Shown: positions 1 to 8,645 of the stretch, in pieces | Position numbering within the stretch: the stretch's first letter is position 1 | Layout: each line of letters opens with the position of its first letter | Source of the DNA: Clostridiales bacterium UBA7044 | GTDB lineage: Bacteria > Bacillota > Clostridia > Oscillospirales > Oscillospiraceae | Direction: 5' to 3' | DNA: 19,059 nt | Assembly (NCBI GenBank): GCA_002493965.1 | Contig: DLAP01000083.1 | Span: forward strand, 1-19,059 | Translations under genes and position numbers: made by a program | Notes under the pieces: generated by a model | The model's input: the letters and a program-made list of their open reading frames with translations, nothing else | Told to the model about the DNA's origin: nothing | Databases searched by the model: none

Positions 1-21
1 GGAGACTTTTTTGACACTCTG

Positions 22-50
22 AGCGGTCTGCTATGGCAGGCCGCTTTTTC
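22..50 (+). terminator. Rho-independent terminator of an upstream gene
   Basis: A 10-bp stem (22-31 with 36-45, one G-U pair) closed by a TATG loop is followed directly by TTTTT. It would end a plus-strand unit that begins outside the window. Confidence 0.8.
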
Positions 51-126
51 CTGGCACGGGCTAATCCGCAATCTTTCTACCTGACAGTTCCGGCCGATTC
101 CTCACAAAAAATTAAAAAATAAGGGG

Positions 127-155
127 CAGACAACCGGGGAAAAATGTGTTATACT
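127..155 (+). promoter_or_regulatory. Putative sigma-A promoter for the DUF3810-rsmG unit
   Basis: An extended -10 (TG at 147-148, TATACT at 150-155) lies 17 bases after CAGACA (127-132), a partial match to TTGACA. It sits about 60 bases upstream of the first gene's start. The -35 is weak, so the call rests mainly on the extended -10. Confidence 0.5.
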
Positions 156-218
156 AAAATAGTCTATCCTTATACCCATTGGATGATACTATTTTGAGTT
201 TCCAGGGAGGGTTTTCCT

Positions 219-1388
219 TTGAAATATTGGTTTGGCTACCTTACCGCCGCTATCTTTGGCGCCATCACCTTTGTGCTGCTTAAGTTTGGCGAACGGTTTT
301 CCACACTGGTGGATATGGTCTATCCCTATGTGATCCGCACCTGGGAGGGGATGCTGGCCCAGTGGTCGTCAGCGGTGTCCTTTCCCATCTGGCAGCTTCT
401 GGCCGTGGCCCTGGGGGCGCTGATCCTGTGCAGCCTGGTGCTGATGATCGTGCTGAAATGGAACCCCGTCCAGTGGCTGGGCTGGGTACTGGCAGTCTTT
501 TCCGGGATCTATATGCTCCATACTCTGATGTGGGGCCTGAACTATTACGCTGGTCCCCTGGCTGACGATATGCGTCTGGAAACTGCCAGCTACACATTGG
601 AAGAGCTGACGGAGGCGGCGGAATACTACCGGGACAAGGCCAATGATCTTGCCGAAAAGGTCAGCCGGGACGATAGCGGCAACGTCAGCTTCGAGGCGTT
701 TGACGTCCTGGCGGAGCGGGCCGGAGAGGGCTTCGAAACCCTGACCTACAAGCACCACTACCCCGTTTTCGCCGGTTCCCGGCTGCCTGTCAAGGAGCTG
801 GGCTGGGCGGATATGTACAGTTCCATGGGCATCACCGGTGTCACCTTCGGCCTGACCGGGGAGGCCTGCGTCAATCCCCAGATCCCCGATGTGACCCTGC
901 CCTTTACCATGTGTCACGAAATGGCCCACCGGATGTGCATTGCCACGGAGCGGGACGCCAACTTTGCCGCGTTTCTCGCCTGCAGTGTCCACTCCGACGT
1001 TTCCTTCCAGTACAGCGCCTACTTCATGGCCTACCGTTACTGCTATACCGCCCTGGCCAGCGTCCGGACCGAAGCTTCCACCACAGCCCTCCAGCAGCTC
1101 ATTGCCGGGGTCAGCGATAGCCTCCAGCGGGACTTAAGCACCTATGACACCTTCTTTAACGCCAAGCAGGACAAGGCCGCCACAAACTTTGCCGACTCCG
1201 TAAACGACACCTATCTGAAAACCAGCGGTGTTGCCTCCGGGCTAAAATCCTACGGAGAGGTCTGCGACCTGCTGGTAAACTGGCACATCCAGACTGTAGT
1301 GCTGCCCTCCATCAGTGAGATCGAATCTCCCTTCGACCCTTATGACGAAAACCAGATCGACCTGAGCGGGATCGTCAACGCGAGGTAA
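219..1388 (+). CDS. DUF3810-family membrane protein with an HExxH motif
   Basis: A 389-residue protein with three predicted membrane segments near the N-terminus (about 4-23, 55-79, 84-107) and a long extracytoplasmic or cytoplasmic C-terminal domain. His233-Glu-Met-Ala-His237 forms a gluzincin-like HExxH, and Glu244 in the following TERDAN segment could be the third zinc ligand, as is typical of DUF3810 proteins. The family is regarded as putative zinc metallopeptidases, but its substrate is unknown. The start is a TTG; it is supported by the AGGGAGG ribosome binding site at 204-210 with 8-base spacing and by the immediate start of the hydrophobic segment. rsmG follows after 4 bases, so the two are probably co-transcribed. 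Family assignment is by recognised motif and topology, not by a database search. Confidence 0.8.
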   Translation: MKYWFGYLTAAIFGAITFVLLKFGERFSTLVDMVYPYVIRTWEGMLAQWSSAVSFPIWQLLAVALGALILCSLVLMIVLKWNPVQWLGWVLAVFSGIYMLHTLMWGLNYYAGPLADDMRLETASYTLEELTEAAEYYRDKANDLAEKVSRDDSGNVSFEAFDVLAERAGEGFETLTYKHHYPVFAGSRLPVKELGWADMYSSMGITGVTFGLTGEACVNPQIPDVTLPFTMCHEMAHRMCIATERDANFAAFLACSVHSDVSFQYSAYFMAYRYCYTALASVRTEASTTALQQLIAGVSDSLQRDLSTYDTFFNAKQDKAATNFADSVNDTYLKTSGVASGLKSYGEVCDLLVNWHIQTVVLPSISEIESPFDPYDENQIDLSGIVNAR

Positions 1389-1392
1389 ACCC

Positions 1393-2085
1393 ATGAAAAA
1401 CACACTGACTGAGGGCCTGACCCAGTTGGGCCTGACCCTTTCTGAGACGCAGATGGACACCCTCTGCGCCTTCGGAAAAGCGGTGGTCAAGCAGAACGAG
1501 GTCATGAATCTGACTGCCATTACAGAGGACACCGCCGTAGCCAGGCTCCACCTGCTGGACAGTCTGACGGTGCTGTGCTGCGCCGACCTAAAGGGAAAAC
1601 GCCTCATCGACGTAGGCTGCGGCGCAGGCTTCCCCGGGGTGCCCCTGGCCATTGCCTGCCCGGAGGCAAAGATCACCCTGCTGGACTCTCTGGGTAAGCG
1701 GATGAAGTGGCTGGAAACCGTCCTTCCCACCCTGGGCATCCAGGCGGAGTGCGTCACGGCCAGAGCCGAGGAAGCGGTGGCCCAGCGCCGGGAACAGTAT
1801 GACTTCGCCACCTCCCGGGCAGTGGCACGGCTGAATATCCTCCTGGAACTGACTGCCCCCTATGTGAAGGTAGGCGGGGCGGTATTGGCCCTGAAAGGGG
1901 CGGCGGCCAAAGAAGAGCTTGCCGAGTGCAAAAACGCCATCCGGCAGCTGGGCTTAAGGCTGGAAGCTGTGAAAGAGTTCCCCATTGACGGCACCAGCCA
2001 TGCCATCATTATTTTACGCAAGGTTGCGCCCACGCTGAAGCAGTACCCAAGACGGTACGCAAAGATCAAGCAGTCACCCCTATAA
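1393..2085 (+). CDS. rsmG: 16S rRNA (guanine527-N7)-methyltransferase RsmG (GidB)
   Basis: A 230-residue class I SAM-dependent methyltransferase that makes m7G527 in the 530 loop of 16S rRNA; loss of this activity in other bacteria gives low-level streptomycin resistance. The N-terminal NLTAI segment, the SAM-binding loop DVGCGAGFPG (around residues 73-82), the acidic LLDSLGKR segment and the conserved TSRAVARL motif are all present in the expected order, and the length is normal. The ATG is preceded by GAGGT, which overlaps the stop of the DUF3810 gene, so translation is probably coupled. In many Firmicutes rsmG lies near the chromosome-partition genes; here its neighbours are different. Confidence 0.96.
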   Translation: MKNTLTEGLTQLGLTLSETQMDTLCAFGKAVVKQNEVMNLTAITEDTAVARLHLLDSLTVLCCADLKGKRLIDVGCGAGFPGVPLAIACPEAKITLLDSLGKRMKWLETVLPTLGIQAECVTARAEEAVAQRREQYDFATSRAVARLNILLELTAPYVKVGGAVLALKGAAAKEELAECKNAIRQLGLRLEAVKEFPIDGTSHAIIILRKVAPTLKQYPRRYAKIKQSPL

Positions 2086-2090
2086 TTACT

Positions 2091-2125
2091 GCGGCGGAAA
2101 TACAGATTTTCGGTATTTCCGCCGC
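2091..2125. terminator. Stem-loop between convergent genes, probable shared terminator
   Basis: A perfect 13-bp stem (2091-2103 with 2113-2125) and a 9-base loop lie directly after rsmG and before the convergent minus-strand gene. Neither side carries a clean T-run, so termination strength is uncertain. Confidence 0.55.
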
Positions 2126-2133
2126 TCCTTACT

Positions 2134-2163
2134 TATTCACTATTCACTTTTCACTATTCACTA
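2134..2163. repeat. Short direct repeats of TATTCACT type
   Basis: About four imperfect copies of a 6-9 base unit (TATTCAC, TATTCACTT, TTCAC, TATTCAC) run up to and include the stop codon of the minus-strand small gene. This is a low-complexity tract, prone to slippage. Confidence 0.7.
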
Positions 2164-2442
2164 AAATGTGTACCCCGCCTCCAGCAGCCGGGTCAACGCC
2201 TCATTGGCTTCTTCGTCGGAAAACAGCGCCGTAAACCGCTTGTCCACCGCCAACGCTTCCAAACTCCATTCCAGGTGCCCTTCCTCCCGCAGCTGGGCGA
2301 AACCGTCGCTGAGGCGGCTCCCGGTGAGGCTCCGGTGGGCGGCCTTCATCATCTCTTCCCGGGCAATCGGGCGCAGCCGGACGCCCAGGGCCGCTGCTTT
2401 TTCCCGGGCGGCCATCCAGGCGGCTATCAATTTTTCTTCCAT
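2161..2442 (-). CDS. Small hypothetical protein at the end of the MoxR operon
   Basis: A 93-residue, mostly helical, charged protein beginning MEEKLIAAW. It has no membrane segment, signal peptide or recognised motif. The ATG at 2442 is chosen over an upstream one because AAAGGAA sits at proper spacing just before it and the upstream ATG would lie within the previous gene. It starts 13 bases after the transglutaminase stop, so it is most likely the last gene of that operon. Its stop codon lies inside a short tandem repeat. I do not recognise the family. Confidence 0.7.
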   Translation of the reverse strand: MEEKLIAAWMAAREKAAALGVRLRPIAREEMMKAAHRSLTGSRLSDGFAQLREEGHLEWSLEALAVDKRFTALFSDEEANEALTRLLEAGYTF

Positions 2443-2455
2443 ACACAGTTTCCTT

Positions 2456-4546
2456 TCAAATTTCCGCGAACACATACCGGTACAGGAGCCGCAGATAAGC
2501 GGGTTTCCCTTTCAGCGCGGATTTCCCCTGAATCAGCCACCGGGTAAAGGCTTCCAGTTCCCCATCCGTCAGGGTGTGCTGGCTGAATTTCGCTTTCAGT
2601 GCCAGGGCCTTCAACTCTTCCGGGGGCGACTGACGGAGCAGCTTTGCCACCTGCTCCATCTCCCGCCACAGATGCAGAGCCATCCGGTTGGGATCGCAAT
2701 GGCGCTGCTTCCACCGGCGCAGACCCAGCCGCGCGGACCGCTGCCCCTCCAGCGTTCCCCAACTGAGAGCCAGGATCAGCAGAACTGTCACGGTTCTCCC
2801 AATCCAGACAGGCAGGGGCTTTCTTCCCTCCGGCGGTTCCTGGGGCTCCGGAATCGTGGGCACTTCCGATGTGTTCTCCGCAGGCTGGGCCTGAACGGTG
2901 GGCTGGGGCTGGGATTCCGGTGCCTCCGTCACGGGGGAAAGGGTTTCCGGAGCAGGCTGGGTTTCCTGACTTTCCGGCCCGCCGGAGGGCAGACCCTCAG
3001 CGGGGGTGGCCTCCAGAATCACCCAGGTGTCCAGCCCCGGCGCATAGTATTCCGCCCAGGCATGGGCGTTTTCTCCGGTAAACGTTTCCGTTTCTCCCGC
3101 CCGCACCGGCTTCATATAGCCGCTGACGTACCGGGCTTCCATCCCCGCCGCCCGGAGCAGCACTGTGACCGCTGTGGCGAAGTGGACGCAGTAGCCCGTT
3201 TCTCCTTCCCGCAAAAACCACAGGGCAAAATCCCCGGCATCCGGGTCCATGGGGCCTGTGTCCCGGCTGTAGGAGGCCGACTGCCGGACGTAATCCGCGA
3301 TTGCCTGGGCCCTTTCCGTCCGGGTGATCTTCCCTTCCAGAATGGGGGCCAGCAGTTCCCGGGCGGCAGCCTCCGTGTCTTCCGGCAGGGCCAGGTAATT
3401 CCCGCTGCCTGCTTTACGGGTGCCCTCCGCCTTTTCCTGCCAGCCCTCGGGCAGGCCGTAGCGGACAAAGGAATACTCTTTGGCAATGCGAAGGTTTTCA
3501 TATTTTCCCCCGATCAGGCTCAGAGCATCCCTGGGGTAGTAGGGAAGATACAGGCTTTTCTCCTCCTGGCGGGTCTGCACCACCACATAGCCCAGATTCA
3601 CGCCCTCACACCCGAAGGCCTCCACCCGGTTGGGGGAAATGCGCCAGGAGGTGCCATCGTAGACATCATAGTCCTGTCCCCGCAGGTACAGGGCCCCGCC
3701 ATTTTCCGCCGTCACCGACATCACTTCCGCCTGGCTGTCCCGGCGTCTTCCCAGGCTGGCCAGATCCACCGTCTCCGGCTGGGCGGTTTGGAATGTCACT
3801 GTCATCGATTCCAGTACATCCACGCCCTTCTGGGGCAGGGGGTGGAACCAGGAGGACATCCGTTCCCGGAGGTCGTCGGCATGGCTCACATAGCCTTCCT
3901 TCGGAATCGCCAGAAACAGCGTCCCCAGGGCCAGGATCACCGGCAGCGCTGCGTACAGTGTCATCCGGTTCCCCTGATTTTCCCGCCGGGCGCCTCCCGT
4001 CAGAGTCAGCAGAATCTGCCCCAAAAGCAGCAGATACAGGTAGGGTTCCGATGGGACCGTGTCCGTCACCACCACGCACAGCAGCAGCGGGATCAAAGAA
4101 AGGCACACCGGGAGGGCCCCGCTCTTTTTTCGGCATACCGTCCAGGCAACTGCCGCTGTGAGAAGGAGACCCAGGGTGATCATGGGCAGATCCGCCGTCC
4201 CGGCGTCCCATGGGGTGTCCACCATCTGGATCACGCCCCAGTGGTAAGCCTGGTTATAGACGTGGGTGATCCGGTAGATCAGCTGCCACAGCGCCTGGCC
4301 AAACGCGCCCAGCCGCCACTGGTAGCCGATCCATATTGCCCCCGCCACCGCCGCCGGAAGAAGGCCGTGCCGGAAGGAAAAGAAAAGGCTGCAGAGAAAA
4401 GCCCCCAGGGCGCACCAGAATATCACGTTTTTAAAACTTTCCAGCCGCAGGTCAAAGGCCGTGACCAGGCATCCCACCGCTCCCAGAGCCAGCACCATGG
4501 CAAGGACAAAGGCGATGACCGCCGTCAAAATCTTGTCAGCTTTCAT
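2456..4546 (-). CDS. Transglutaminase-like membrane protein (TgpA type)
   Basis: A 696-residue protein with about six N-terminal membrane segments, a transglutaminase-like cysteine-protease-fold domain, a Pro/Glu/Gln/Thr-rich linker (roughly 520-585), another membrane helix and a cytoplasmic tail resembling DUF4129. The likely catalytic triad is Cys453 in GYCVHFATA, His495 in NAHAW and Glu512 in the WVILEATP segment, where Asp is usual. ATG 4546 is preferred to the upstream in-frame start because GGAGGAAG lies directly before it and the protein then opens with a membrane helix. It overlaps the DUF58 gene by 11 bases, implying coupling. Proteins of this architecture next to MoxR and DUF58 are common; their substrate in Clostridia is unknown. 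Confidence 0.9.
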   Translation of the reverse strand: MKADKILTAVIAFVLAMVLALGAVGCLVTAFDLRLESFKNVIFWCALGAFLCSLFFSFRHGLLPAAVAGAIWIGYQWRLGAFGQALWQLIYRITHVYNQAYHWGVIQMVDTPWDAGTADLPMITLGLLLTAAVAWTVCRKKSGALPVCLSLIPLLLCVVVTDTVPSEPYLYLLLLGQILLTLTGGARRENQGNRMTLYAALPVILALGTLFLAIPKEGYVSHADDLRERMSSWFHPLPQKGVDVLESMTVTFQTAQPETVDLASLGRRRDSQAEVMSVTAENGGALYLRGQDYDVYDGTSWRISPNRVEAFGCEGVNLGYVVVQTRQEEKSLYLPYYPRDALSLIGGKYENLRIAKEYSFVRYGLPEGWQEKAEGTRKAGSGNYLALPEDTEAAARELLAPILEGKITRTERAQAIADYVRQSASYSRDTGPMDPDAGDFALWFLREGETGYCVHFATAVTVLLRAAGMEARYVSGYMKPVRAGETETFTGENAHAWAEYYAPGLDTWVILEATPAEGLPSGGPESQETQPAPETLSPVTEAPESQPQPTVQAQPAENTSEVPTIPEPQEPPEGRKPLPVWIGRTVTVLLILALSWGTLEGQRSARLGLRRWKQRHCDPNRMALHLWREMEQVAKLLRQSPPEELKALALKAKFSQHTLTDGELEAFTRWLIQGKSALKGKPAYLRLLYRYVFAEI

Positions 4547-5462
4547 CGGGGCTTCCTCCAATGTGGTACTGCCAGGAGGCGGCGAAAGTCCGATCCCGAA
4601 TGGAGCCGGATACCGCTGCCGGAGCGCACAGCAGGGTGTCCAGGGCCTTCTCCAACTCCCTTCGCTCTGCAATCCGGAAGTCCTGAATCCCTTCGCCGGT
4701 GAGGACCTCCAGCTCAAAGGGCAGCTCCCGGTCCGTCAGATAGGTGCCCAGCCACTTTAGTCTCCCGAATTTCCGGTCCAGCTCCGACCGGGTGCCGCTG
4801 AGGGTCATGGTCAGAAGCAAGCGCCCCCGCAGAGGCTCCATAGGCTCCCGGATGGTCAGCTTGCCGGTTTTGGCGGACAGCTTCCAGTGAACCTGGTTCA
4901 GGCTGTCACCGGGACGGTAGAGCCGAAGCTCGTGATTTTCCCCGTAGCCTCCGCCAAATTTGGGCTTCCAGACCTTGGGGACAAAGCAGCTGGGATCCGG
5001 CACATTCTTCACTGGCAGAGGCTTTGGGCGGACCAGAAACCGTTTGGGTTCCCGCTGCCGGATGGGGAAGGAGAATAGCCCCAGATAATCGCAGACCCGG
5101 GCTTTCTCCGCCATGATCCGGTAGCCGCCGCAGTGGGTGGTGGGCAGCCCCGTTTCCGGCGAGTAGGAAAGGGTTTCCCCGGTGAGGCAGGACTGGAGCT
5201 TCAATCTTCCCCGGAAGGGCAGGATGGGGAAGGTCGTGCTGCCAACCAGCCACAGCTCTCCGGTTTGCCCCATGGTCAGCGCTTCCACGCCCCGGATTTC
5301 CAGCCGAAAGGTGGCCATCCCCGGCAGGCTCAGCAGCAGAGACAGCAGGGGAAGACCCAAAATCACGGCTATGGTGATCCCGGAGAGCCACCCGCCATAG
5401 GCCACATACAGCATCCCGCAGCACAGCAGGGCCGCGGCGTAAACCATTCTGTGTCCCGCCAT
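4536..5462 (-). CDS. DUF58 domain protein
   Basis: A 308-residue protein with two short N-terminal membrane segments followed by the DUF58 domain. The family hallmark is visible as PGDSLNQVHWKLSAKTG followed by a KLTIREP stretch (around residues 180-210). DUF58 proteins usually accompany a MoxR ATPase and have been linked to assembly or folding of envelope complexes; this is family knowledge, not shown here. The gene begins 1 base after the MoxR stop, with no clear ribosome binding site, so it probably depends on coupling. ATG 5447 (MVYAAALL) is an alternative start. The protein is somewhat short for the family, at the C-terminal side. Confidence 0.9.
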   Translation of the reverse strand: MAGHRMVYAAALLCCGMLYVAYGGWLSGITIAVILGLPLLSLLLSLPGMATFRLEIRGVEALTMGQTGELWLVGSTTFPILPFRGRLKLQSCLTGETLSYSPETGLPTTHCGGYRIMAEKARVCDYLGLFSFPIRQREPKRFLVRPKPLPVKNVPDPSCFVPKVWKPKFGGGYGENHELRLYRPGDSLNQVHWKLSAKTGKLTIREPMEPLRGRLLLTMTLSGTRSELDRKFGRLKWLGTYLTDRELPFELEVLTGEGIQDFRIAERRELEKALDTLLCAPAAVSGSIRDRTFAASWQYHIGGSPDES

Positions 5463-5463
5463 A

Positions 5464-6414
5464 TCAGCGCAGCTTGGGGGTGGGGGTCACGGCCAGGATT
5501 TCCTGCAAAATGCTCTCCGGCTGCTTTCCCTGGGCCTCCGCCCTGGGGGACAGCAGGAGCCGGTGGGCCACAGTGTGGGTGAAGACCTCCTTCACATCCC
5601 CGGGGGTCACGAAATCCCGGCCCCGGAGGCAGGCTACCGCCTTGGCCATGGCCGTGACGGACAAAGTCGCCCGGGGGCTGGCACCCCTGAGAATATTGTC
5701 GTTGACTCTGGTGGCGCTGATCAAGCCCACGATGTACTGTACCACACTTTCACTTAAGTAGGTTTTTTCCACATGGTCCTGGATCCGCACTAGGTCTTCC
5801 CGGGTCATCAGGGCCGTGAGAGCCTGCAAAGGGTTTGCTCCCTGCCGGGTCAGCACCATGGCGGCCTCATCCTTGAGACTGGGATAGCCCAGGCTCAGCC
5901 GCACCATAAACCGGTCCATCTGGCTGTCCGGGAGCAGGGAGGTGCCCGCCGCCCCCGTGGGGTTCTGAGTGGCGATCACCGTAAAGGGCCGGGGCAGGGG
6001 ATGGCTGATCCCGTCCACCGTGACCTGACCTTCCTCCATGGCCTCCAGCAGGGCGGACTGGGTCCGGGAGGTGGCCCGGTTTAATTCGTCCGCCAGGAAC
6101 AGATTGCAGATCACCGCCCCCGGCTGATAGCGCATTCCCCCATCCTTGTCAGGGACAGAGTACCCCGTCACATCGGAGGGCAGCACGTCCGGCGTAAACT
6201 GCACCCGGTTCCACTGTAGGTCCAGAACCTTGGAAAAGGCCAGGGCCATGGTGGTCTTTCCCACTCCGGGAATGTCCTCCAGCAGGATATGGCCCCTGGC
6301 CAGGATAGCGGCCAGCACCCAAAGGAGCACCGCGTCCTTTCCCACCACGGCCTTGCGGACCTGCTGCAGGATCTGCTGGGCGTAGTCGGTGACGGCGTTT
6401 TCTTGATTCGGCAT
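5464..6414 (-). CDS. MoxR-family AAA+ ATPase
   Basis: A 316-residue AAA+ ATPase. Walker A is GVGKTT (around residues 48-54, Lys53), Walker B is the LFLADELNR segment, and the ATQNPT sensor segment and a C-terminal lid domain follow. MoxR ATPases act as chaperone-like partners, often for proteins with VWA or DUF58 domains; the DUF58 gene directly downstream fits. AAAGGAGGAA just before the ATG is an excellent ribosome binding site. It is the first gene of a four-gene operon (MoxR, DUF58, transglutaminase, small protein), transcribed from a promoter at 6447-6475. Confidence 0.94.
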   Translation of the reverse strand: MPNQENAVTDYAQQILQQVRKAVVGKDAVLLWVLAAILARGHILLEDIPGVGKTTMALAFSKVLDLQWNRVQFTPDVLPSDVTGYSVPDKDGGMRYQPGAVICNLFLADELNRATSRTQSALLEAMEEGQVTVDGISHPLPRPFTVIATQNPTGAAGTSLLPDSQMDRFMVRLSLGYPSLKDEAAMVLTRQGANPLQALTALMTREDLVRIQDHVEKTYLSESVVQYIVGLISATRVNDNILRGASPRATLSVTAMAKAVACLRGRDFVTPGDVKEVFTHTVAHRLLLSPRAEAQGKQPESILQEILAVTPTPKLR

Positions 6415-6446
6415 CGGGGTTCCTCCTTTGTAAGCTTATTTTGCCC

Positions 6447-6475
6447 ATTGTACTATTTATCCTTAAGAAAAGCAA
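6447..6475 (-). promoter_or_regulatory. Sigma-A promoter of the MoxR operon
   Basis: On the minus strand, TTGCTT (6475-6470) and TACAAT (6452-6447) are separated by 17 bases, about 30 bases before the MoxR start. The interval 6415-6689 holds this promoter and the divergent one; I see nothing else in it. Confidence 0.7.
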
Positions 6476-6593
6476 GCCATCCGCCCCATTAAGATTTTCT
6501 TACGATGGCCCGGAACGCCTTGGGAAATCCGGAAATTCTGTCAAAATATCCATTTTTACAGGTTTTTCGGCCAATAATTCTCCACTGCTTTTG

Positions 6594-6621
6594 TTGCAAA
6601 CTTACAAAAATATGGTACAAT
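6594..6621 (+). promoter_or_regulatory. Sigma-A promoter of the BMP/phosphoesterase unit
   Basis: TTGCAA (6594-6599) and an extended -10 (TGG then TACAAT, 6616-6621) are 16 bases apart, 68 bases before the start codon. Confidence 0.7.
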
Positions 6622-6689
6622 AGCTTTGTACCCCTCTTTCCCGCAGATGGAAATGGGGACACCTTACCATGCTTTTTCAGGAGGCTGCT

Positions 6690-8645
6690 ATGGACAACAT
6701 TACGATGGCAACTGATGAATATATTCACGCCCTGCACAAGGGGCAGAAAGAATACCGGGAGCTTTTGATGGCCGGGAAAACTCCCTATCCAGCGGTGCTG
6801 GACGATATCCTGCCGGAGGGAGGCACCGAATCCATCGTGGACGTGGGACTGGTAGAGATCCCCGCGGAGCGGATCGTGGGCGTGAAATCCGCCGGACGGA
6901 TCACCGCCTTCTCCGCCAGCTTCCACCCCCTGCTGGATTCCAAATCCGAATTTGCCATCAAGTGGGTGAACCTCTGCGCCGCCCACTTGGGTGACACGGG
7001 GATCACCGACCCCATCCTCTGCTATGAGTATCTGGGCAGCTTCTATGTCCAGGAGGGAAATAAGCGGGTCAGCGTGCTGCGGCACTTCGGCTGCCCCGGG
7101 ATCCCCGGCAATGTCAAGCGGATCCTGCCGCCCCAGTCTGACGATCCCAGAATCCGGGCCTATTACGAATTTATTGACTTTTACAAGACCTCCAAGCTGT
7201 ACTGCGTTCAGTTCCGCCGCCCCGGGGACTACGCAAAGCTTCTGACCCATCTGGGCAAGAAAATGGGGGACCCCTGGACCGACGCGGAAAAGCGGACCTT
7301 CAGCGCCTACTTCCACTACTTCCGGGATGCCTTCTTCGCCGTGAGCGCCCGGGATCAGGACATTCTCCCCGAGGAGGCCCTGCTTCTGTGGCTGGAGCTG
7401 TACCCCTTTCAGGATCTGGGTCAACTCTCCGCCGACCTGCTGAAGAAAAGCGTAGCCGCCCTTTGGAAGGATATTGTGACCACCACCAAGGGAGACGCCG
7501 TGAAGGTGGAGACCAAGGCGGCGAAGGAGGATGTGAGCTTTTTAAGCCGGTTCCTGGACCGCACGGATTTCCTGACGGTGGCCTTTGTCCACCAGCTCCA
7601 GGCATCGGAAAGCGCCTGGGTCATGGGCCATGAAAACGGGCGAAAACATATTGAGGAGGTCTTTGGCGACAGGATCCAGGTGCGCAGCTATTTCGGTGCC
7701 TCCACCCCGGATCTGGCGGAAACCCTCATCGAGCAGGCCGTTGCTGAGGGAGCTCAGGTGATCTTCACCACCGCACCCCCGCTCATTCGCGCTACCCTGA
7801 AGGCCGCCGTAAAATATCCCAAGGTCCGGTTCCTGAACTGCTCCGTGGATAAGCCCTATTCCAGCATCCGCACCTATTACGGCCGGATTTTTGAAGCAAA
7901 GTTCATCACCGGCGCCGTGGCGGGGGCCATGGCAGGAACGGACCGGATTGGCTACATTGCCTCCTATCCCATCTTTGGTGTGCCCGCCTCCATCAACGCC
8001 TTTGCCCTGGGCGCCCTGCTGACGAACCCCCGGGCCCAGATCGAGCTGCGCTGGTCCTGCCTGCCGGGTACCCCCCAGGCGGACTTCCTGGCCGACGGCA
8101 TCCGGGTCATCTCCAACCGGGATGCCCCCGTCCAGTCGAAAATGTATCTGGATTTCTGCAATTACGGCACCTACCTTGCCAATGACCGGGGGGAAATGGT
8201 CCCCCTGGCGACCCCCATCTGGTCCTGGGGCAAGTTCTACGAATTCGCCATCCGCAGCATCCTGATCGGCGGTTGGAAGAAGGAGACGGGTGAGACAGCC
8301 CTGAACTACTGGCTGGGCATGGACAGTGGTGTGATTGACGTCACGGTGTCCGATAAGCTCCCGGAGGGCCTGCGTCAGCTGACCGCCATTTTGAAGCGGG
8401 GGCTGTCGGATGGCAGCATCGACCCCTTCTTCCGGAAAATCGTGGCCCAGGACGGCTCAGTCAAAAACGACGGCACCAGCCATTTTACTCCTTCCCAGGT
8501 GCTGCACATGGACTGGCTCTGCGGCAACATCATCGGCGAGATTCCCGCCTACGAAGATATCCTGCCCGTCTCCAAGGCCACGGTCCGGGAGCTGGGAATA
8601 TACAGAGATGCCCTTCCGGCAGAAAAGGAGACCTACTTTCAGTGA
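6690..8645 (+). CDS. BMP-family ligand-binding protein with ParB-like N-terminal region, no signal peptide
   Basis: A 651-residue protein. The N-terminal third resembles the ParB/sulfiredoxin fold: a DPILCYEYLGSFYV strand pattern leads into the signature EGNKRVSVLRHFG (Glu122-Arg126). From about residue 293 to the end it resembles the BMP/Med family of periplasmic-binding folds, which in transporters bind nucleosides, with the usual TVAFVH start, a YYGRIFEAKFITGAVAG segment and a DRIGYIASYP strand. There is no signal peptide or lipobox, so it should be cytoplasmic, unlike ordinary BMP transporter subunits. ATG 6690 is chosen because AGGAGG (6679-6684) lies 5 bases before it. No permease or ATPase gene is nearby. 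The next gene overlaps its stop. The function is unknown; intracellular ligand sensing is an inference. Confidence 0.8.
   Translation: MDNITMATDEYIHALHKGQKEYRELLMAGKTPYPAVLDDILPEGGTESIVDVGLVEIPAERIVGVKSAGRITAFSASFHPLLDSKSEFAIKWVNLCAAHLGDTGITDPILCYEYLGSFYVQEGNKRVSVLRHFGCPGIPGNVKRILPPQSDDPRIRAYYEFIDFYKTSKLYCVQFRRPGDYAKLLTHLGKKMGDPWTDAEKRTFSAYFHYFRDAFFAVSARDQDILPEEALLLWLELYPFQDLGQLSADLLKKSVAALWKDIVTTTKGDAVKVETKAAKEDVSFLSRFLDRTDFLTVAFVHQLQASESAWVMGHENGRKHIEEVFGDRIQVRSYFGASTPDLAETLIEQAVAEGAQVIFTTAPPLIRATLKAAVKYPKVRFLNCSVDKPYSSIRTYYGRIFEAKFITGAVAGAMAGTDRIGYIASYPIFGVPASINAFALGALLTNPRAQIELRWSCLPGTPQADFLADGIRVISNRDAPVQSKMYLDFCNYGTYLANDRGEMVPLATPIWSWGKFYEFAIRSILIGGWKKETGETALNYWLGMDSGVIDVTVSDKLPEGLRQLTAILKRGLSDGSIDPFFRKIVAQDGSVKNDGTSHFTPSQVLHMDWLCGNIIGEIPAYEDILPVSKATVRELGIYRDALPAEKETYFQ

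Noticed and set aside
2168..4702. An 844-codon open frame on the plus strand
   Set aside because: It lies antisense to the transglutaminase and small genes. Its translation is rich in Arg, Gln, His, Pro and Gly with no motif, and it has no ribosome binding site. It is a GC-rich shadow.
6489..7424. A 311-codon minus-strand frame opposite the BMP gene
   Set aside because: No known motif, no ribosome binding site, and the plus-strand frame has clear domains. Shadow.
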